From positions 62,001 through 126,000 of the forward strand of contig NZ_JABYQT010000003.1 of NCBI RefSeq assembly GCF_020075495.1: a DNA stretch of 64,000 nt, written 5' to 3'. Both the position numbers and the translations under genes were made by a program. This DNA comes from Vreelandella aquamarina (GTDB lineage: Bacteria > Pseudomonadota > Gammaproteobacteria > Pseudomonadales > Halomonadaceae). The notes below the pieces were generated by a model. That model saw nothing but the letters and a program-made list of their open reading frames with translations. It made no database searches and was not told where the DNA came from. Below are positions 25,965 to 36,055 of the stretch, in pieces (the stretch's first letter is position 1; the number at the start of each line of letters is the position of its first letter).

Positions 25965-28640
25965 TCACACGCCAAGTACCTCGATCAGCCGTTCGCGCAG
26001 CTGCTGCTGACGCATGGGATCGGTCAGCGGCTCCCCCGCCTTGGTGGTAATGAAGAACACGTCTTCCACGCGCTCGCCAAGGGTAGCGATCTTGGCCGTC
26101 GAGAGCGCGATATCCTGCTCCATGAAGATGCGCCCGACGCGGGCCAGAAGGCCGGGTCGGTCAGGCGCGGTCAGCTCCAGCAGGGTGCGGTCATTGGCCG
26201 GGTCCTGTTCGATCAGCACTTCGGTGGGAACCTTGAAGTGCTTCAGCTGCCGCGGGGTATGCCGGGTGACGATCTCGGGGTAGTCGTCCGGGTCATCCAG
26301 CTCCTCGACAAGGTGGCGGCGCATCTCCTCGATGCGTTCCGGGTCCCGAATGGGCTGGCCTTGGCTATCGAGCACGATGAACGTGTTCAACGTCCAGTTA
26401 TTGTGGGAGGTGACGATACGCGCATCGTGGATCGAAAGCCCCAGCTGCTCCATGGCCGCGGCGGTGGCGGCGAACAGGTCATCTACCGAGCGGGTATGAA
26501 TAAAGACCTTCGTGCCGCCTTCGGGCATGTCTAGCGTGGGCGCGCTGATCAGCACCATGGGGAGCGGCGAGGCGTCATGGGCCAGAATGCCCTGAGTCTG
26601 CCAGACGATTTCACTGGGCGCGTACTGCAGAAAGTAATCTTCCCCCAGCGACTCCCAGAGAGGATCGATCTGGGCGCTGCCGATACCGATACTCCTCAGA
26701 AGCGAACGCGCCTCGCTGCGGGTTTCGCGCACCCAGTCGTCGCGGTCCGGCGGATTCTTTAGGCCGCGGCGCAAGGCGCGCTTGGTCTCGGCGTAGAGCT
26801 GGCGTAAAAGCGACGCCCGCCAGCCGTTCCAGAGCGTCGGGTTGGTGGCATTGATATCGGCCACGGTAAGCACGTAAAGGTAATCAAGACGCGCTTCGTT
26901 GCGCACCACCAGGGCAAAGTCGCGAATCACGTCGGGGTCACTGATATCCCGCTTCTGCGCGGTCATCGACATCAGCAGGTGATGCTCGACGAGCCAGCTG
27001 GCCAGTCGCGTATCGTGTGTGGAAACATGGTGGCGCTGACAGAACTGCTCGACGTCCCGAGCGCCGATTTCCGAATGATCACCGCCACGGCCTTTGCCGA
27101 TATCGTGAAAAAGACCGGCTATCCACAGAAGGTCCAGCTTGGGCAACTGGTGAATCAGCGCGGCGGCGACCGGGAACTCATCCTTGGCATCGGGCTTGCG
27201 AAAGCCGTGGAGGAACTTGAGTAGCCGCAGAGTGTGGGCGTCCACGGTGTAGATATGAAACAGGTCGTGCTGCATCAACCCCACCGCCCGGCCAAACTCC
27301 GGCAGGTACTTGCCCAGTATGCCGTAGCGGTTCATGCGCCGCAGCTGGCGCGGCACGTTACCGGGTGCGCGCAAGATCTCCATGAACAGCCGCTGATGGA
27401 GCGGGTCGTCGCGGTAGTGGTCGTCGATCTGGTGACGATGATCGCGAATCAGGCGAATGGTATCGGCGCGCACGCCTTCAATGTCAGGATGGCGGGCCAT
27501 GAGCAGGAAAAGCTCCAGCATGGCTGCCGGCTGCTCGCGGAACAGCGAGCGTGAACGGACCTGAATATAGCCGCCGGTCATCTCGAAGCGCTCGTTGAGC
27601 TGAACGGTTTCGAGCGCCTCCTTGCCGCGCAGGATGACTTCGTCAAAGTGCTGCAGCAGCATGTCGTTGAGCCCGGCAAGCGCCGTGACATGGCGGTAGT
27701 AGCGCTTCATGAACTGTTCGACGGCCAGCCGCTCCGGCGTGTCTCGAAAGCCGAACAGCTCGGCGATGGTGCGCTGATGATCGAACAGCAAGCGGTCTTC
27801 GGCACGGCCTGTGAGCATGTGCAGGGCGTAACGCACCTGCCACAAGAACGCCTGTCCCTGACTCAGAATGCGCAGTTCGGCATCGTTCATGAAGCCGTTG
27901 GCCACGATATCGGCGTACTGTTCGGTGCCGAAGTGGCGTTTCGCCACCCAGCCGATCATCTGGATATCGCGCAGCCCGCCAGGCGAGCTCTTGAGATTGG
28001 GCTCCAGATGATATTCGGAGTTGTTGTAACGGTAGTGGCGGCTGATCTGCTCCTGCCATTTGGCTTCAAAGAAGCGGTCGGCCGGCCAGACGTGTTCGGC
28101 GCTCAGACGCTCGCGCATCTTTTCGCGCAGCGCCGGGGGGCCGGCAATCAGGCGTGATTCCAGCAGGTTGGTAATCACCGTGACATCCGCCAGCGCCTCA
28201 CGCTCACAGTCGTTCAGTGAGCGAACGCTATGGCCGATCTCAAGGCCGATATCCCAGAGAAAGGTGATGAAGGCGGTGAGTGGCTCGCGGTAGGGGGTGT
28301 CGTCGTCATCTTCAAGCAGCAGCAGAAGATCCACGTCCGAGTGGGGGTGCAGCTCGCCGCGGCCATAGCCGCCTACCGCTACCAGCGCGATACCATCATC
28401 CGGCCAGGCGTGGTGCGCCCAGGCAATGGCCAGCAGCTGGTCCAGGTACCAGGCGCGGCCACGCACCAGGTCGCGAATATCCGCACCGGCGCGAAAACGC
28501 TCGTCGAGGCGGGCCTGCAGTTCGCGCAGCGCCGTCTTGAACGGCGCAATGGGCGAGCGCGAACCGGAAAGCTCCTCACGAAAGGCGTCGAGGTCGTAAA
28601 GCGACGTGTCCGGCTCGAACCGGTGATGGTGGAGCAGCAT
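25965..28640 (-). CDS. glnD: Bifunctional PII uridylyltransferase / uridylyl-removing enzyme
   Basis: The glutamine sensor of nitrogen control: it uridylylates PII at low glutamine and deuridylylates it at high glutamine. 891 residues. The nucleotidyltransferase motif GGYGRGELHPHSDVD spans 90-104. The HD hydrolase domain has LFHDIGKGRGGDHSEIG at about 509-524. Two C-terminal ACT domains (about 710-790 and 815-891) bind glutamine. All key residues look intact. The start adjoins the map stop (28640 shared), indicating coupling to map, and the prepilin peptidase gene follows immediately. Confidence 0.97.
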   Translation of the reverse strand: MLLHHHRFEPDTSLYDLDAFREELSGSRSPIAPFKTALRELQARLDERFRAGADIRDLVRGRAWYLDQLLAIAWAHHAWPDDGIALVAVGGYGRGELHPHSDVDLLLLLEDDDDTPYREPLTAFITFLWDIGLEIGHSVRSLNDCEREALADVTVITNLLESRLIAGPPALREKMRERLSAEHVWPADRFFEAKWQEQISRHYRYNNSEYHLEPNLKSSPGGLRDIQMIGWVAKRHFGTEQYADIVANGFMNDAELRILSQGQAFLWQVRYALHMLTGRAEDRLLFDHQRTIAELFGFRDTPERLAVEQFMKRYYRHVTALAGLNDMLLQHFDEVILRGKEALETVQLNERFEMTGGYIQVRSRSLFREQPAAMLELFLLMARHPDIEGVRADTIRLIRDHRHQIDDHYRDDPLHQRLFMEILRAPGNVPRQLRRMNRYGILGKYLPEFGRAVGLMQHDLFHIYTVDAHTLRLLKFLHGFRKPDAKDEFPVAAALIHQLPKLDLLWIAGLFHDIGKGRGGDHSEIGARDVEQFCQRHHVSTHDTRLASWLVEHHLLMSMTAQKRDISDPDVIRDFALVVRNEARLDYLYVLTVADINATNPTLWNGWRASLLRQLYAETKRALRRGLKNPPDRDDWVRETRSEARSLLRSIGIGSAQIDPLWESLGEDYFLQYAPSEIVWQTQGILAHDASPLPMVLISAPTLDMPEGGTKVFIHTRSVDDLFAATAAAMEQLGLSIHDARIVTSHNNWTLNTFIVLDSQGQPIRDPERIEEMRRHLVEELDDPDDYPEIVTRHTPRQLKHFKVPTEVLIEQDPANDRTLLELTAPDRPGLLARVGRIFMEQDIALSTAKIATLGERVEDVFFITTKAGEPLTDPMRQQQLRERLIEVLGV

Positions 28641-29431
28641 CAGGCGTCTAGGAAGCTGAAGTCTTCATCGCTACGCGCCGTCAGCACTTCAACCCCGGTC
28701 TCGGTCACCAAAAGGGTATGTTCCCACTGCGCCGACAGGCTCTTGTCCTTGGTGACGGCAGTCCAGCCATCGCGCAGCACCTTGGTCTTGTAGCCGCCCA
28801 CGTTGATCATCGGCTCGATGGTGAAGCACATGCCTGCTTCGAGCGCGATATCGGCATCGGGCGCGTAGCCATCGTAATGCAGAAACTGCGGCTCTTCGTG
28901 GAAGTTGGCGCCGATGCCGTGACCGCAGAAGTCACGAACCACCGAGTAGCCGTGGTCTTCGGCGTGCTTCTGGATGACACGGGCAAGCTCGGACAGGCGC
29001 ACGCCAGGCTTGACCAGCGCAATGCTCTTGTAGAGACACTCCTGGGTAACCCGGCACAGACGCTCACCCTGAATGGTTTCGCCAATGATGAACATCATGC
29101 TGGAATCACCATGATAGCCATCTGGCGTCTTGACGGTGACATCCAGGTTCATGATGTCGCCATTCTTGAGCTTTTTATTGAAATCCGGGAAGCCGTGACA
29201 CACCACGTGGTTCAAGGAGATGCAGGTGGCGTGGGTATAACCGTGATAGTTGAGAGGTGCCGGGGTCGAGCCCAGCACGTTGACGATGTATTCATGACAC
29301 AGTCGGTCGATCTCGCCGGTGCTGACGCCTGCCTGGATATGAGGCGTGATCATTTCAAACACACTGACGGCCTGGCGTCCGGCTTCGCGCATTTTCTCGA
29401 TTTCTGAAGGTGTCTTGATAGGAACGTTCAT
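28640..29431 (-). CDS. map: Type I methionine aminopeptidase
   Basis: Removes the initiator methionine from nascent proteins. The 263-residue protein begins MNVPIKTPSEIEKMREAGR, aligning with E. coli Map. Metal ligands are seen in MNLDVTVKTPDGYHGDSS (two Asp), GHGIG (His), FTIEPM (Glu) and the C-terminal EHTLLVTETG (Glu). The frame is open up to 29605, but the extra 58 residues have no family counterpart, so the ATG at 29431 is chosen even though its ribosome-binding site (GAGAA) is weak. Divergent from rpsB, as in most gammaproteobacteria. Confidence 0.96.
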   Translation of the reverse strand: MNVPIKTPSEIEKMREAGRQAVSVFEMITPHIQAGVSTGEIDRLCHEYIVNVLGSTPAPLNYHGYTHATCISLNHVVCHGFPDFNKKLKNGDIMNLDVTVKTPDGYHGDSSMMFIIGETIQGERLCRVTQECLYKSIALVKPGVRLSELARVIQKHAEDHGYSVVRDFCGHGIGANFHEEPQFLHYDGYAPDADIALEAGMCFTIEPMINVGGYKTKVLRDGWTAVTKDKSLSAQWEHTLLVTETGVEVLTARSDEDFSFLDA

Positions 29432-29557
29432 GAATTCTCGATATGGGTTCAGATTCAGACTGTCGTCATACATGACAGGTAGTGAATACCAGTCGGCAAG
29501 TAACCGCCCGGTCTGTCGTATCGTGGCGCAAATGTTGCGCGTGATACGGGCTGTGAC

Positions 29558-29586
29558 TTCATCTTGGCAAGGATGTATGGTATAAA
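29558..29586 (+). promoter_or_regulatory. rpsB promoter with extended -10 and GC-rich discriminator
   Basis: TATAAA (29581-29586), preceded by TGG, is followed at once by GCCGCGCG, the GC-rich discriminator seen in stringently controlled ribosomal promoters. The -35 at 17 bp (TTCATC, 29558-29563) is weak. Transcription would start near 29593. Confidence 0.55.
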
Positions 29587-29592
29587 GCCGCG

Positions 29593-29814
29593 CGCTTTCC
29601 TGCAATCGCTCGCTTGCTTGTTTAATGTGAGTGAGCGGTCATGGCAAGGCGAACCACCTGCAGTGCGTCTTTGAGACGCGCTGCTTAATAGCAAGCCTTG
29701 AAAACACACATGCACCGGCACATGGTCCCGGGTGCCGAGGGCCACGCTTGACGCGGTCAACGGTCGGATCCATGGGGTGCGTGGAGGCCTAACCCGAGTT
29801 TCAGGAGTTTTACC
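29593..29814 (+). promoter_or_regulatory. Long structured 5' leader of rpsB
   Basis: A leader of about 220 nt without an ORF of note. It contains complementary GC-rich segments (for example the GGCACATGGTCCCGGGTGCC region) and ends GGGGTGCGTGGAGGCCTAACCC shortly before the AGGAG site. The position, length and the GGAGGCCTAACCC-type end resemble the gammaproteobacterial rpsB leader that binds S2 for autoregulation. This is from memory of the motif, not a covariance match. The divergent map promoter should also lie in 29432-29592. Confidence 0.4.
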
Positions 29815-30564
29815 ATGTCTCACGTCAACATGCGTGACCTGCTCAAGGCAGGTGCTCACTTCGGCCACCAGACCAAGTACTGGAACCCGAAGATGGGCAA
29901 GTTCATCTTCGGTGCGCGCAACAAGATTCACATCATCAACCTCGAGCACACCCTGCCGGCGCTGAACGAAGCGATCGACGTGGTCGAGAAGATGGCGGCA
30001 TCCAACAACAAGATCCTGTTTGTTGGTACCAAGCGCAGCGCCAGCAAGATCATCAAAGAAGAAGCCAATCGCGTCAACCAGCCGTTCGTCAACCATCGCT
30101 GGTTGGGCGGCATGCTGACCAACTTCAAGACCATTCGTCAGTCCATCAAGCGCCTGCGTGATATCGAAACCATGCGCGAAGACGGTACCTTCGAGAAGCT
30201 GACCAAGAAAGAAGTCTTGATGGCGACTCGCGAGCAAGAGAAGCTCGAGCGTTCCATCGGTGGTATCAAGAACATGGGCGGCCTGCCGGACGCACTGTTC
30301 GTGATCGACGTCGACCACGAGCGCATCGCGATCAACGAAGCCAACAAGCTGGGTATCCCGGTCATTGGCGTGGTTGATACCAACTCGAACCCGGATGGCG
30401 TTGATTACGTGATCCCGGGTAACGACGACTCCATCCGTGCGATTCAGATCTACGTGAAGGCGATTGCCGACGCGTGCGGTCGCGCCAAGGAAGGTCGTCC
30501 GGACGAGTTCGTTGAAGTGACCGACGAGGCTGCTTCTGCCGAGACTGACGCTGCGGCCAAGTAA
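29815..30564 (+). CDS. rpsB: 30S ribosomal protein S2
   Basis: A 249-residue S2, starting [20 protein letters not shown] with the family signature [18 protein letters not shown] and the C-terminal [18 protein letters not shown]. Required late in small-subunit assembly. An AGGAG site sits before the ATG. Followed by an intercistronic terminator and then tsf, the standard arrangement in which read-through makes less tsf mRNA than rpsB mRNA. Confidence 0.98.
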   Translation: MSHVNMRDLLKAGAHFGHQTKYWNPKMGKFIFGARNKIHIINLEHTLPALNEAIDVVEKMAASNNKILFVGTKRSASKIIKEEANRVNQPFVNHRWLGGMLTNFKTIRQSIKRLRDIETMREDGTFEKLTKKEVLMATREQEKLERSIGGIKNMGGLPDALFVIDVDHERIAINEANKLGIPVIGVVDTNSNPDGVDYVIPGNDDSIRAIQIYVKAIADACGRAKEGRPDEFVEVTDEAASAETDAAAK

Positions 30565-30605
30565 GGTGGCAGTGGATGCGGCGGGCAGTTGGGCCGCATC
30601 GTGAC

Positions 30606-30632
30606 AAGAGGGGGCCTGTGCCCCCTTTTTTC
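30606..30632 (+). terminator. Rho-independent terminator between rpsB and tsf
   Basis: GGGGGC (30610-30615) pairs with GCCCCC (30620-30625) around CTGT, followed by six Ts. An A-tract on the 5' side can extend the stem. Probably a partial terminator, as tsf has no convincing promoter of its own in the remaining 150 bp. Confidence 0.88.
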
Positions 30633-30781
30633 CCGCCTGGGGTGAACCCGTCGGCGGGCCGATTACGCCGGGTATCAGATGCCGGCAAGCGGCCTTCGGA
30701 GTGATACATGATGGTCATCTGTCATGCCTATACTCTGTAGGGCGTTTAACTCTCATAGAACCATTTCAGAGGTGAATTCTC

Positions 30782-31651
30782 ATGGCAGCTATCAGCGCCT
30801 CTCAGGTCAAGGAACTGCGCGAGCGTACCGGTCTGGGCATGATGGAGTGCAAAAAGGCACTCACCGAAGCCAACGGTGATATCGACGTCGCGATCGAAAA
30901 CCTGCGCAAGAGCTCGGGCCTAAAGGCCGCGAAGAAAGCCGACCGCACCGCTGCCGAAGGCGCAGTAGTGACGCGCGTTGCCGAAGACGGCAGCTACGGT
31001 GTAATGGTCGAGATCAACTCCGAGACCGACTTCGTTGCCCGCGATGACAACTTCGTTGCCTTCTCCAAGAAAGTCGTCGATGCCTTCTTTGCTGCCAAGA
31101 GTGAAGACGTGGCGTCGGTCATGGAAGGCGAGCTGGAATCCGCGCGCGAGCAGCTGGTTCAGAAGATCGGCGAGAACATCGGCGTGCGTCGTGCCGTGGT
31201 CGTGAATGCAGCGGAAGGCGGTCTGGTGGGCGAATACGTCCACGGCGGCCGTATCGGCGTTCTGACCGTTCTGAAAGGCGGTACTTCAGAAGCGGCCAAG
31301 GACGTTGCCATGCACGTGGCGGCCATCAATCCGGCGGTTGCGCATCCTGAGCAGATGCCGCAAGAGCAGCTGGATCAAGAGAAGGCCATCATCCTGGCGC
31401 AGCCGGACATGGCGGGCAAGCCCGAGCAGATCGCCGAGAAAATGGTTCAAGGCCGTCTGAAGAAGTACCTGGCAGAGAACAGCCTGACCGAGCAGCCGTT
31501 CGTCAAGGACCCGAACCAGACCGTTGCCGAGTTCGTCAAGGCAGCCGGTGGTGAAGTGGTCAGCTTCACGCGCTTTGTCGTGGGCGAAGGTATCGAGAAA
31601 GAAGAAGTCGACTTCGCCAAGGAAGTTATGGAACAGGCTGGCCGTCGTTAA
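30782..31651 (+). CDS. tsf: Elongation factor Ts
   Basis: Guanine-nucleotide exchange factor for EF-Tu, 289 residues. The EF-Ts signatures [16 protein letters not shown] (residues about 12-27) and the second one, [18 protein letters not shown], are both present, as is the TDF motif that contacts EF-Tu. The N-terminal UBA-like domain and C-terminal module are complete. An AGAGGTG ribosome-binding site precedes the ATG. Followed by a GAAA-tetraloop hairpin and pyrH. Confidence 0.98.
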   Translation: MAAISASQVKELRERTGLGMMECKKALTEANGDIDVAIENLRKSSGLKAAKKADRTAAEGAVVTRVAEDGSYGVMVEINSETDFVARDDNFVAFSKKVVDAFFAAKSEDVASVMEGELESAREQLVQKIGENIGVRRAVVVNAAEGGLVGEYVHGGRIGVLTVLKGGTSEAAKDVAMHVAAINPAVAHPEQMPQEQLDQEKAIILAQPDMAGKPEQIAEKMVQGRLKKYLAENSLTEQPFVKDPNQTVAEFVKAAGGEVVSFTRFVVGEGIEKEEVDFAKEVMEQAGRR

Positions 31652-31675
31652 GGTCAGACGTTTCAGTCAGAAGAT

Positions 31676-31697
31676 GGCGTGCGCGAAAGCGCACGCC
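31676..31697 (+). terminator. Hairpin with GAAA loop between tsf and pyrH
   Basis: GGCGTGCGC (31676-31684) and GCGCACGCC (31689-31697) form a perfect 9-bp stem capped by GAAA. There is no T-run after it, so it is more likely an mRNA-stabilising or attenuating element than a full terminator. Confidence 0.6.
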
Positions 31698-31770
31698 TTC
31701 GTGTATCCGGCCCCTGTCAAACGTGGGGCTTTCGTCCGCCTGTGTCCAGGTCTGCCTCAGGAGAGATGCC

Positions 31771-32547
31771 ATGTCACGTGATATTCAAGAGCCTACCCCC
31801 CTTGCTGCTGCAAACCAGATCGGCAAGTCCAAGTCGAAATACAAGCGTATTCTGCTGAAGCTTTCCGGCGAAGCGCTGATGGGCGAGCATGATTTTGGTA
31901 TCGACCCGAAAGTGCTGGACCGCATGGCGCTGGAAATTGGCCAGCTGGTAGGCATTGGCGTTCAGGTGGGCATCGTGATCGGTGGCGGCAACCTGTTCCG
32001 TGGCGCTGCCCTGAACGAGGCCGGAATGGATCGGGTGACAGGCGATCACATGGGAATGCTGGCAACTGTGATGAATGCACTTGCCATGCGCGATGCCCTC
32101 GAGCGTTCCAACATACGCTCACGGGTCATGTCAGCGATTCCCATGAGCGGCGTGGTCGAGCATTATGACCGCCGTACCGCCATCCGTTATCTGACGTCGG
32201 GAGACGTGGTACTGTTCTCGGCAGGCACGGGCAATCCTTTCTTCACTACCGACTCCGCCGCTTGCCTGCGCGGTATCGAGGTCGATGTCGATGTCGTCAT
32301 CAAGGCCACCAAGGTGGACGGCGTCTACGACAAGGACCCGGTCAAGCATGCCGATGCAGTAAAATACGACCAGCTCTCCTACGATGATGCCCTGGACCAG
32401 AAGCTGGGGATCATGGATTTGACCGCTATCTGCCTGGTACGTGACCATAATATGCCGGTGCGGGTATTTGATATGAACAAGCCTGGCGCCCTGCTGAATC
32501 TGGTAGTAGGGGGCAAGGAAGGCACGCTGATAGACAGAGGGTTATAA
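31771..32547 (+). CDS. pyrH: UMP kinase
   Basis: Hexameric bacterial UMP kinase of the amino-acid-kinase fold, phosphorylating UMP to UDP. The 258-residue protein has an N-terminal extension of about 22 residues before the conserved [14 protein letters not shown]. Then come GGGNLFRG, the THAD-like region around [22 protein letters not shown] and [13 protein letters not shown]. The chosen ATG (31771) follows AGGAGAG; the longer frame from 31723 lacks one. It ends one nt before the frr start codon, indicating coupling. Confidence 0.96.
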   Translation: MSRDIQEPTPLAAANQIGKSKSKYKRILLKLSGEALMGEHDFGIDPKVLDRMALEIGQLVGIGVQVGIVIGGGNLFRGAALNEAGMDRVTGDHMGMLATVMNALAMRDALERSNIRSRVMSAIPMSGVVEHYDRRTAIRYLTSGDVVLFSAGTGNPFFTTDSAACLRGIEVDVDVVIKATKVDGVYDKDPVKHADAVKYDQLSYDDALDQKLGIMDLTAICLVRDHNMPVRVFDMNKPGALLNLVVGGKEGTLIDRGL

Positions 32548-32548
32548 C

Positions 32549-33106
32549 GTGATCGACGATATCAAGAAAGATGCTGAATCTCGCATGAAGAAAAGCGTTG
32601 AAGCGCTGGGAAACAACTTCAACAAGATTCGTACCGGGCGGGCGCATCCGAGCATCCTGGATGCGGTGACCGTCGAGTACTACGGCGGCCAGGTGCCGCT
32701 CAATCAGGTTGCGTCAGTGAACGTCGAAGATGCGCGCACGCTTACCGTGGCGCCCTGGGAACAGGGCATGGTGCCGAAGATCGAAAAGGCCATCATGACC
32801 GCCGATCTCGGCCTGAATCCGTCAAGCGCGGGCAACGTCATCCGTGTGCCCATGCCCATGCTGACCGAAGAGACGCGCAAGAACTACATCAAGCAGGCGC
32901 GCTCTGAAGCCGAGCACGCCCGCGTGGCCGTGCGCAACGTGCGTCGCGATGCCAACGGTGACTTCAAGAGCCTGCTCAAGGACAAGGAGATTACCGAAGA
33001 TGATCAGCGTCAGGGCGAAGATGACATTCAGAAACTGACCGACAAGTATATCGCCGAGATCGACAAGGCGCTTGTCGCAAAAGAGCAGGATCTGATGCAG
33101 GTATAA
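32549..33106 (+). CDS. frr: Ribosome recycling factor
   Basis: With EF-G, splits post-termination ribosomes. 185 residues, the standard length, starting at a GTG with [20 protein letters not shown]. The three-helix bundle/beta-alpha-beta layout is recognisable from [27 protein letters not shown] and the C-terminal [10 protein letters not shown]. It starts one nt after pyrH with GAGGGT in the pyrH tail as ribosome-binding site. A strong hairpin follows. Confidence 0.97.
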   Translation: MIDDIKKDAESRMKKSVEALGNNFNKIRTGRAHPSILDAVTVEYYGGQVPLNQVASVNVEDARTLTVAPWEQGMVPKIEKAIMTADLGLNPSSAGNVIRVPMPMLTEETRKNYIKQARSEAEHARVAVRNVRRDANGDFKSLLKDKEITEDDQRQGEDDIQKLTDKYIAEIDKALVAKEQDLMQV

Positions 33107-33123
33107 GCTACCTGTCCACTTGG

Positions 33124-33148
33124 CAGCGGGCAGCCTGGCTGCCCGCTG
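33124..33148 (+). terminator. GC-rich palindrome between frr and uppS
   Basis: CAGCGGGCAGCC (33124-33135) is the reverse complement of GGCTGCCCGCTG (33137-33148). A very stable hairpin, but without a following T-run, so it may be a processing or attenuation site rather than a complete terminator. Confidence 0.55.
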
Positions 33149-33190
33149 GGCCTATGGCTTTATTATGACTGAGCTTTTGTGCGAGACCTC

Positions 33191-33982
33191 ATGACGTCAC
33201 CGCAGTTTCCCGAAGAACAGCCGAGCGACGCCAGCACGCCACCTCTCACTGCAGGGGAAGTCATGCCGTCGCACGTTGCCATCATCATGGACGGCAACAA
33301 TCGCTGGGCACGTGCCCGCGGGCTATCTGGCGTACGCGGTCATCGCGCGGGAGTCGAGGCCGTCAGGGCGGTGATTCAACGTGCTGCCGAGCGGCAGGTG
33401 AAGACCCTGAGCCTGTTTGCCTTCTCGAGCGAAAACTGGCGGCGCCCCGCCGCTGAAGTCAACGCGCTGATGGAGCTTTTTCTGATGGCGCTCAAGCGCG
33501 AAGTCAAGAAGCTCAACGAGCGCAATATCCGGCTGTCGATCATTGGTGAGCAGCGCGGCTTTTCCCACGCGATCCAGAAGTACATTCACCGTGCAGAGGC
33601 GCTGACCGCCGATAACACTGGCATGCACCTGGTAATTGCCGCCAACTACGGCGGGCAGTGGGATATCGCCCGGGCAGCGCAAACGCTGGCCGAGCAGGTG
33701 GCCGAGGGCAAGCTCAAACCTGACGAGATCGACGAAGCCTGCTTTGATGACGCAATGGGCAGCCGCAACGTGCCGCCCATTGATCTGTGTATTCGAACTA
33801 GCGGCGAGCAGCGGCTTTCCAACTTCATGCTGTGGCAGCTGGCTTATGCCGAGCTGCACTTCTCGCCCTTACTCTGGCCCGATTTCGGCGCCGAAGCCCT
33901 GGACGTGGCGTTAAACGATTTCTGCAAGCGGCGCCGGCGTTTTGGCATGACCGACCAACAAATAGAGGCGCAAGGTGCTTAG
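33191..33982 (+). CDS. uppS: Di-trans,poly-cis-undecaprenyl diphosphate synthase
   Basis: Extends farnesyl diphosphate with eight isopentenyl units to make the C55 carrier lipid for peptidoglycan and O-antigen. Contains the catalytic IIMDGNNRWA motif, GHRAG, the FSSENW region and the C-terminal DLCIRTSGEQRLSNFMLWQ signature. The ATG at 33191 (263 aa) has GAGA nearby; a GTG at 33179 would add four residues and is a fair alternative. The N-terminus carries about 25 extra residues before the conserved core. Overlaps cdsA by eight nt. Confidence 0.95.
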   Translation: MTSPQFPEEQPSDASTPPLTAGEVMPSHVAIIMDGNNRWARARGLSGVRGHRAGVEAVRAVIQRAAERQVKTLSLFAFSSENWRRPAAEVNALMELFLMALKREVKKLNERNIRLSIIGEQRGFSHAIQKYIHRAEALTADNTGMHLVIAANYGGQWDIARAAQTLAEQVAEGKLKPDEIDEACFDDAMGSRNVPPIDLCIRTSGEQRLSNFMLWQLAYAELHFSPLLWPDFGAEALDVALNDFCKRRRRFGMTDQQIEAQGA

Positions 33983-34796
33983 ACAGCGGATCATCACCGC
34001 AGCCTGGCTGGCACCCCTGGTGCTGGCTGGCCTGTTTGGTTTGCAAGGTGGCGCGTTTGCGCTTTTCACGGCTGTCATGGTGCTGCTCGGCGCCTGGGAG
34101 TGGACGAATCTTTCCGGTGTGTTGCGCCAGGGAGCACGCCTGCAGCTGGTGGCCGCACTTGCGGCCATCATGCTGCTGATGTGGCTCTCGGGCGCCGCGT
34201 TTGCCATGTGGCCGCTGTGGTGTGCGGCCCTTGGCTGGCTGCTCAACCTTTATTGGGTGACCCAGTACCCGAACAAGGGCCTCCAGTGGCAGGCAACGTC
34301 GCGCCGGCTGGCAATGGGGCTCTGGGTGCTGCTGCCGTGCTGGGTAGGGTTCAATGTCCTGCGTGAAAGCGGGGCGGTATGGCTGCTGTTCGTGCTGCTT
34401 CTGGTGTGGTCGGCGGATATCGGCGCCTATTTTGCCGGTCGCCGCTTTGGCAAGCGCAAACTTGCGCCACGCGTCAGTCCCGGCAAGTCCTGGGAGGGCG
34501 TGATAGGCGGGCTGGTGGCCACTACGCTTCTGGCGGTGGTCTTTGCCTTCTGGCAATCGCTGGGCTTCACGGGCGGCGCTGCCCTGGTGGTCATGACGGT
34601 CGTGGTGACGTTTACCTCAGTGCTGGGCGATCTGCTCGAAAGCATGCTCAAGCGTTATCGGGACATCAAGGACTCAAGCCAGCTTCTGCCGGGCCACGGC
34701 GGCGTGCTGGATCGTATCGATAGCCTTACCGCCGCCATCCCGCTGTTTGCACTGCTTTATTTGCTGATCCTTCAAGCACAGGTGACACCGCTATGA
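33975..34796 (+). CDS. cdsA: Phosphatidate cytidylyltransferase
   Basis: Integral inner-membrane enzyme making CDP-diacylglycerol from phosphatidate and CTP, the branch-point of phospholipid synthesis. 273 residues with about seven to eight hydrophobic helices. The CDP-DAG synthase motifs are [30 protein letters not shown] in the middle and, near the C-terminus, [30 protein letters not shown] start overlaps the end of uppS, and its end overlaps dxr (ATGA). Confidence 0.96.
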   Translation: MLRQRIITAAWLAPLVLAGLFGLQGGAFALFTAVMVLLGAWEWTNLSGVLRQGARLQLVAALAAIMLLMWLSGAAFAMWPLWCAALGWLLNLYWVTQYPNKGLQWQATSRRLAMGLWVLLPCWVGFNVLRESGAVWLLFVLLLVWSADIGAYFAGRRFGKRKLAPRVSPGKSWEGVIGGLVATTLLAVVFAFWQSLGFTGGAALVVMTVVVTFTSVLGDLLESMLKRYRDIKDSSQLLPGHGGVLDRIDSLTAAIPLFALLYLLILQAQVTPL

Positions 34797-36007
34797 GAAC
34801 GTCTTCACGCCGGTGGGTGACCGTACTCGGCTCGACGGGGTCTATCGGGGTCAGCACGCTGGATGTGATTGCCCGCCATCCCGAGCGCTATCAAGTCTAT
34901 GCGTTGACCGCGCACACTTCGAAAGAAGCCCTGCTGGCTCAATGTCTGGCTCACCGCCCCCAGGTGGCGGTCCTCGATGGCGAGGTCGACGCTGAATGGC
35001 TTCGTCAGGCGCTCGCTGACGCCGGCCAGGCAACGGACGTGCGGGCGGGGCGCGAAGCACTCTGCCAGGTAGCCCGTGAGGCGTGCGTGGATACCGTGAT
35101 GGCCGCCATTGTCGGCGCAGCTGGCCTGATGCCCTCGCTGGCAGCGGCCGAGGCCGGCAAGCGCGTGCTGCTGGCCAACAAGGAAGCGCTGGTGATGAGC
35201 GGCGCGCTGTTCATGCAGGCCGTTGCACGCTCGGGAGCGACGCTGCTGCCCATCGATTCCGAGCACAACGCCATCTACCAGTGCCTGCCGACCCAGCACC
35301 GTGGCGGGCTTGCGCGTTATGGCGTTCGCCAGCTGCTGCTGACCGCCTCCGGCGGTCCATTTCGCACCTGGAGCGCGCCGGCGCTTGCCGACGTCACGCC
35401 GGAGCAGGCCTGCGCCCATCCCAACTGGTCGATGGGGCGCAAGATTTCCGTCGACAGCGCCACCCTGATGAACAAGGGGCTTGAATTGATCGAGGCGTGC
35501 TGGCTGTTTGACGCCACGCCCGAACAAATCGAGGTGGTTGTTCATCCGCAGAGTGTGATTCACTCCATGGCTGCCTACGCTGACGGCTCGGTCATCGCCC
35601 AGCTGGGCAATCCGGACATGCGCACGCCGATCGCCTACGGACTGGCCTGGCCCGAGCGTATCGATGCCGGCGTGGAAACGCTTGATCTGTTTCAGGTGGC
35701 ACGGCTGGATTTCGAAGCGCCGGACGAGGTGCGGTTTCCCTGCCTGCGCCTGGCCCGAGAGGCCATGCAGAAAGGCGGCGCCGCGCCGGCTATTCTCAAT
35801 GCCGCCAACGAGATAGCGGTCGAGGCATTTCTGGCCGGCACGCTTGGCTTCGAGGCGATCGCCAGGGTTGTGGCCGAGGTGCTGGCGCTGCCCTACGCCG
35901 GGGATGCAGACTCGATCGAGAATGTACTGGCAGCCGATCAGTGGGCGCGTCAGCAGGCGGTTGAGCAGCTGAGCAAGCATGCGCGGTCTCTAGACGAACA
36001 AGGGTAG
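34793..36007 (+). CDS. dxr: 1-deoxy-D-xylulose 5-phosphate reductoisomerase
   Basis: Second enzyme of the MEP isoprenoid pathway: NADPH-dependent rearrangement of DXP to MEP. The 404-residue protein has the NADPH loop [18 protein letters not shown], metal/substrate motif [10 protein letters not shown], the flexible loop SGGPFR and the [21 protein letters not shown] signature. All catalytic residues appear in place. It overlaps cdsA by four nt, linking isoprenoid precursor supply with uppS upstream. 48 nt precede rseP. Confidence 0.97.
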   Translation: MRTSSRRWVTVLGSTGSIGVSTLDVIARHPERYQVYALTAHTSKEALLAQCLAHRPQVAVLDGEVDAEWLRQALADAGQATDVRAGREALCQVAREACVDTVMAAIVGAAGLMPSLAAAEAGKRVLLANKEALVMSGALFMQAVARSGATLLPIDSEHNAIYQCLPTQHRGGLARYGVRQLLLTASGGPFRTWSAPALADVTPEQACAHPNWSMGRKISVDSATLMNKGLELIEACWLFDATPEQIEVVVHPQSVIHSMAAYADGSVIAQLGNPDMRTPIAYGLAWPERIDAGVETLDLFQVARLDFEAPDEVRFPCLRLAREAMQKGGAAPAILNAANEIAVEAFLAGTLGFEAIARVVAEVLALPYAGDADSIENVLAADQWARQQAVEQLSKHARSLDEQG

Positions 36008-36055
36008 GTCGCTTAAGCATCGGCGGCGGGTAGGCATAGTGCCAAGGAGTTCAGT

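Noticed and set aside
29432-29605. N-terminal extension of map to 29605
   Set aside because: The additional residues have no counterpart in type I methionine aminopeptidases and would overlap the rpsB promoter at 29558-29586.
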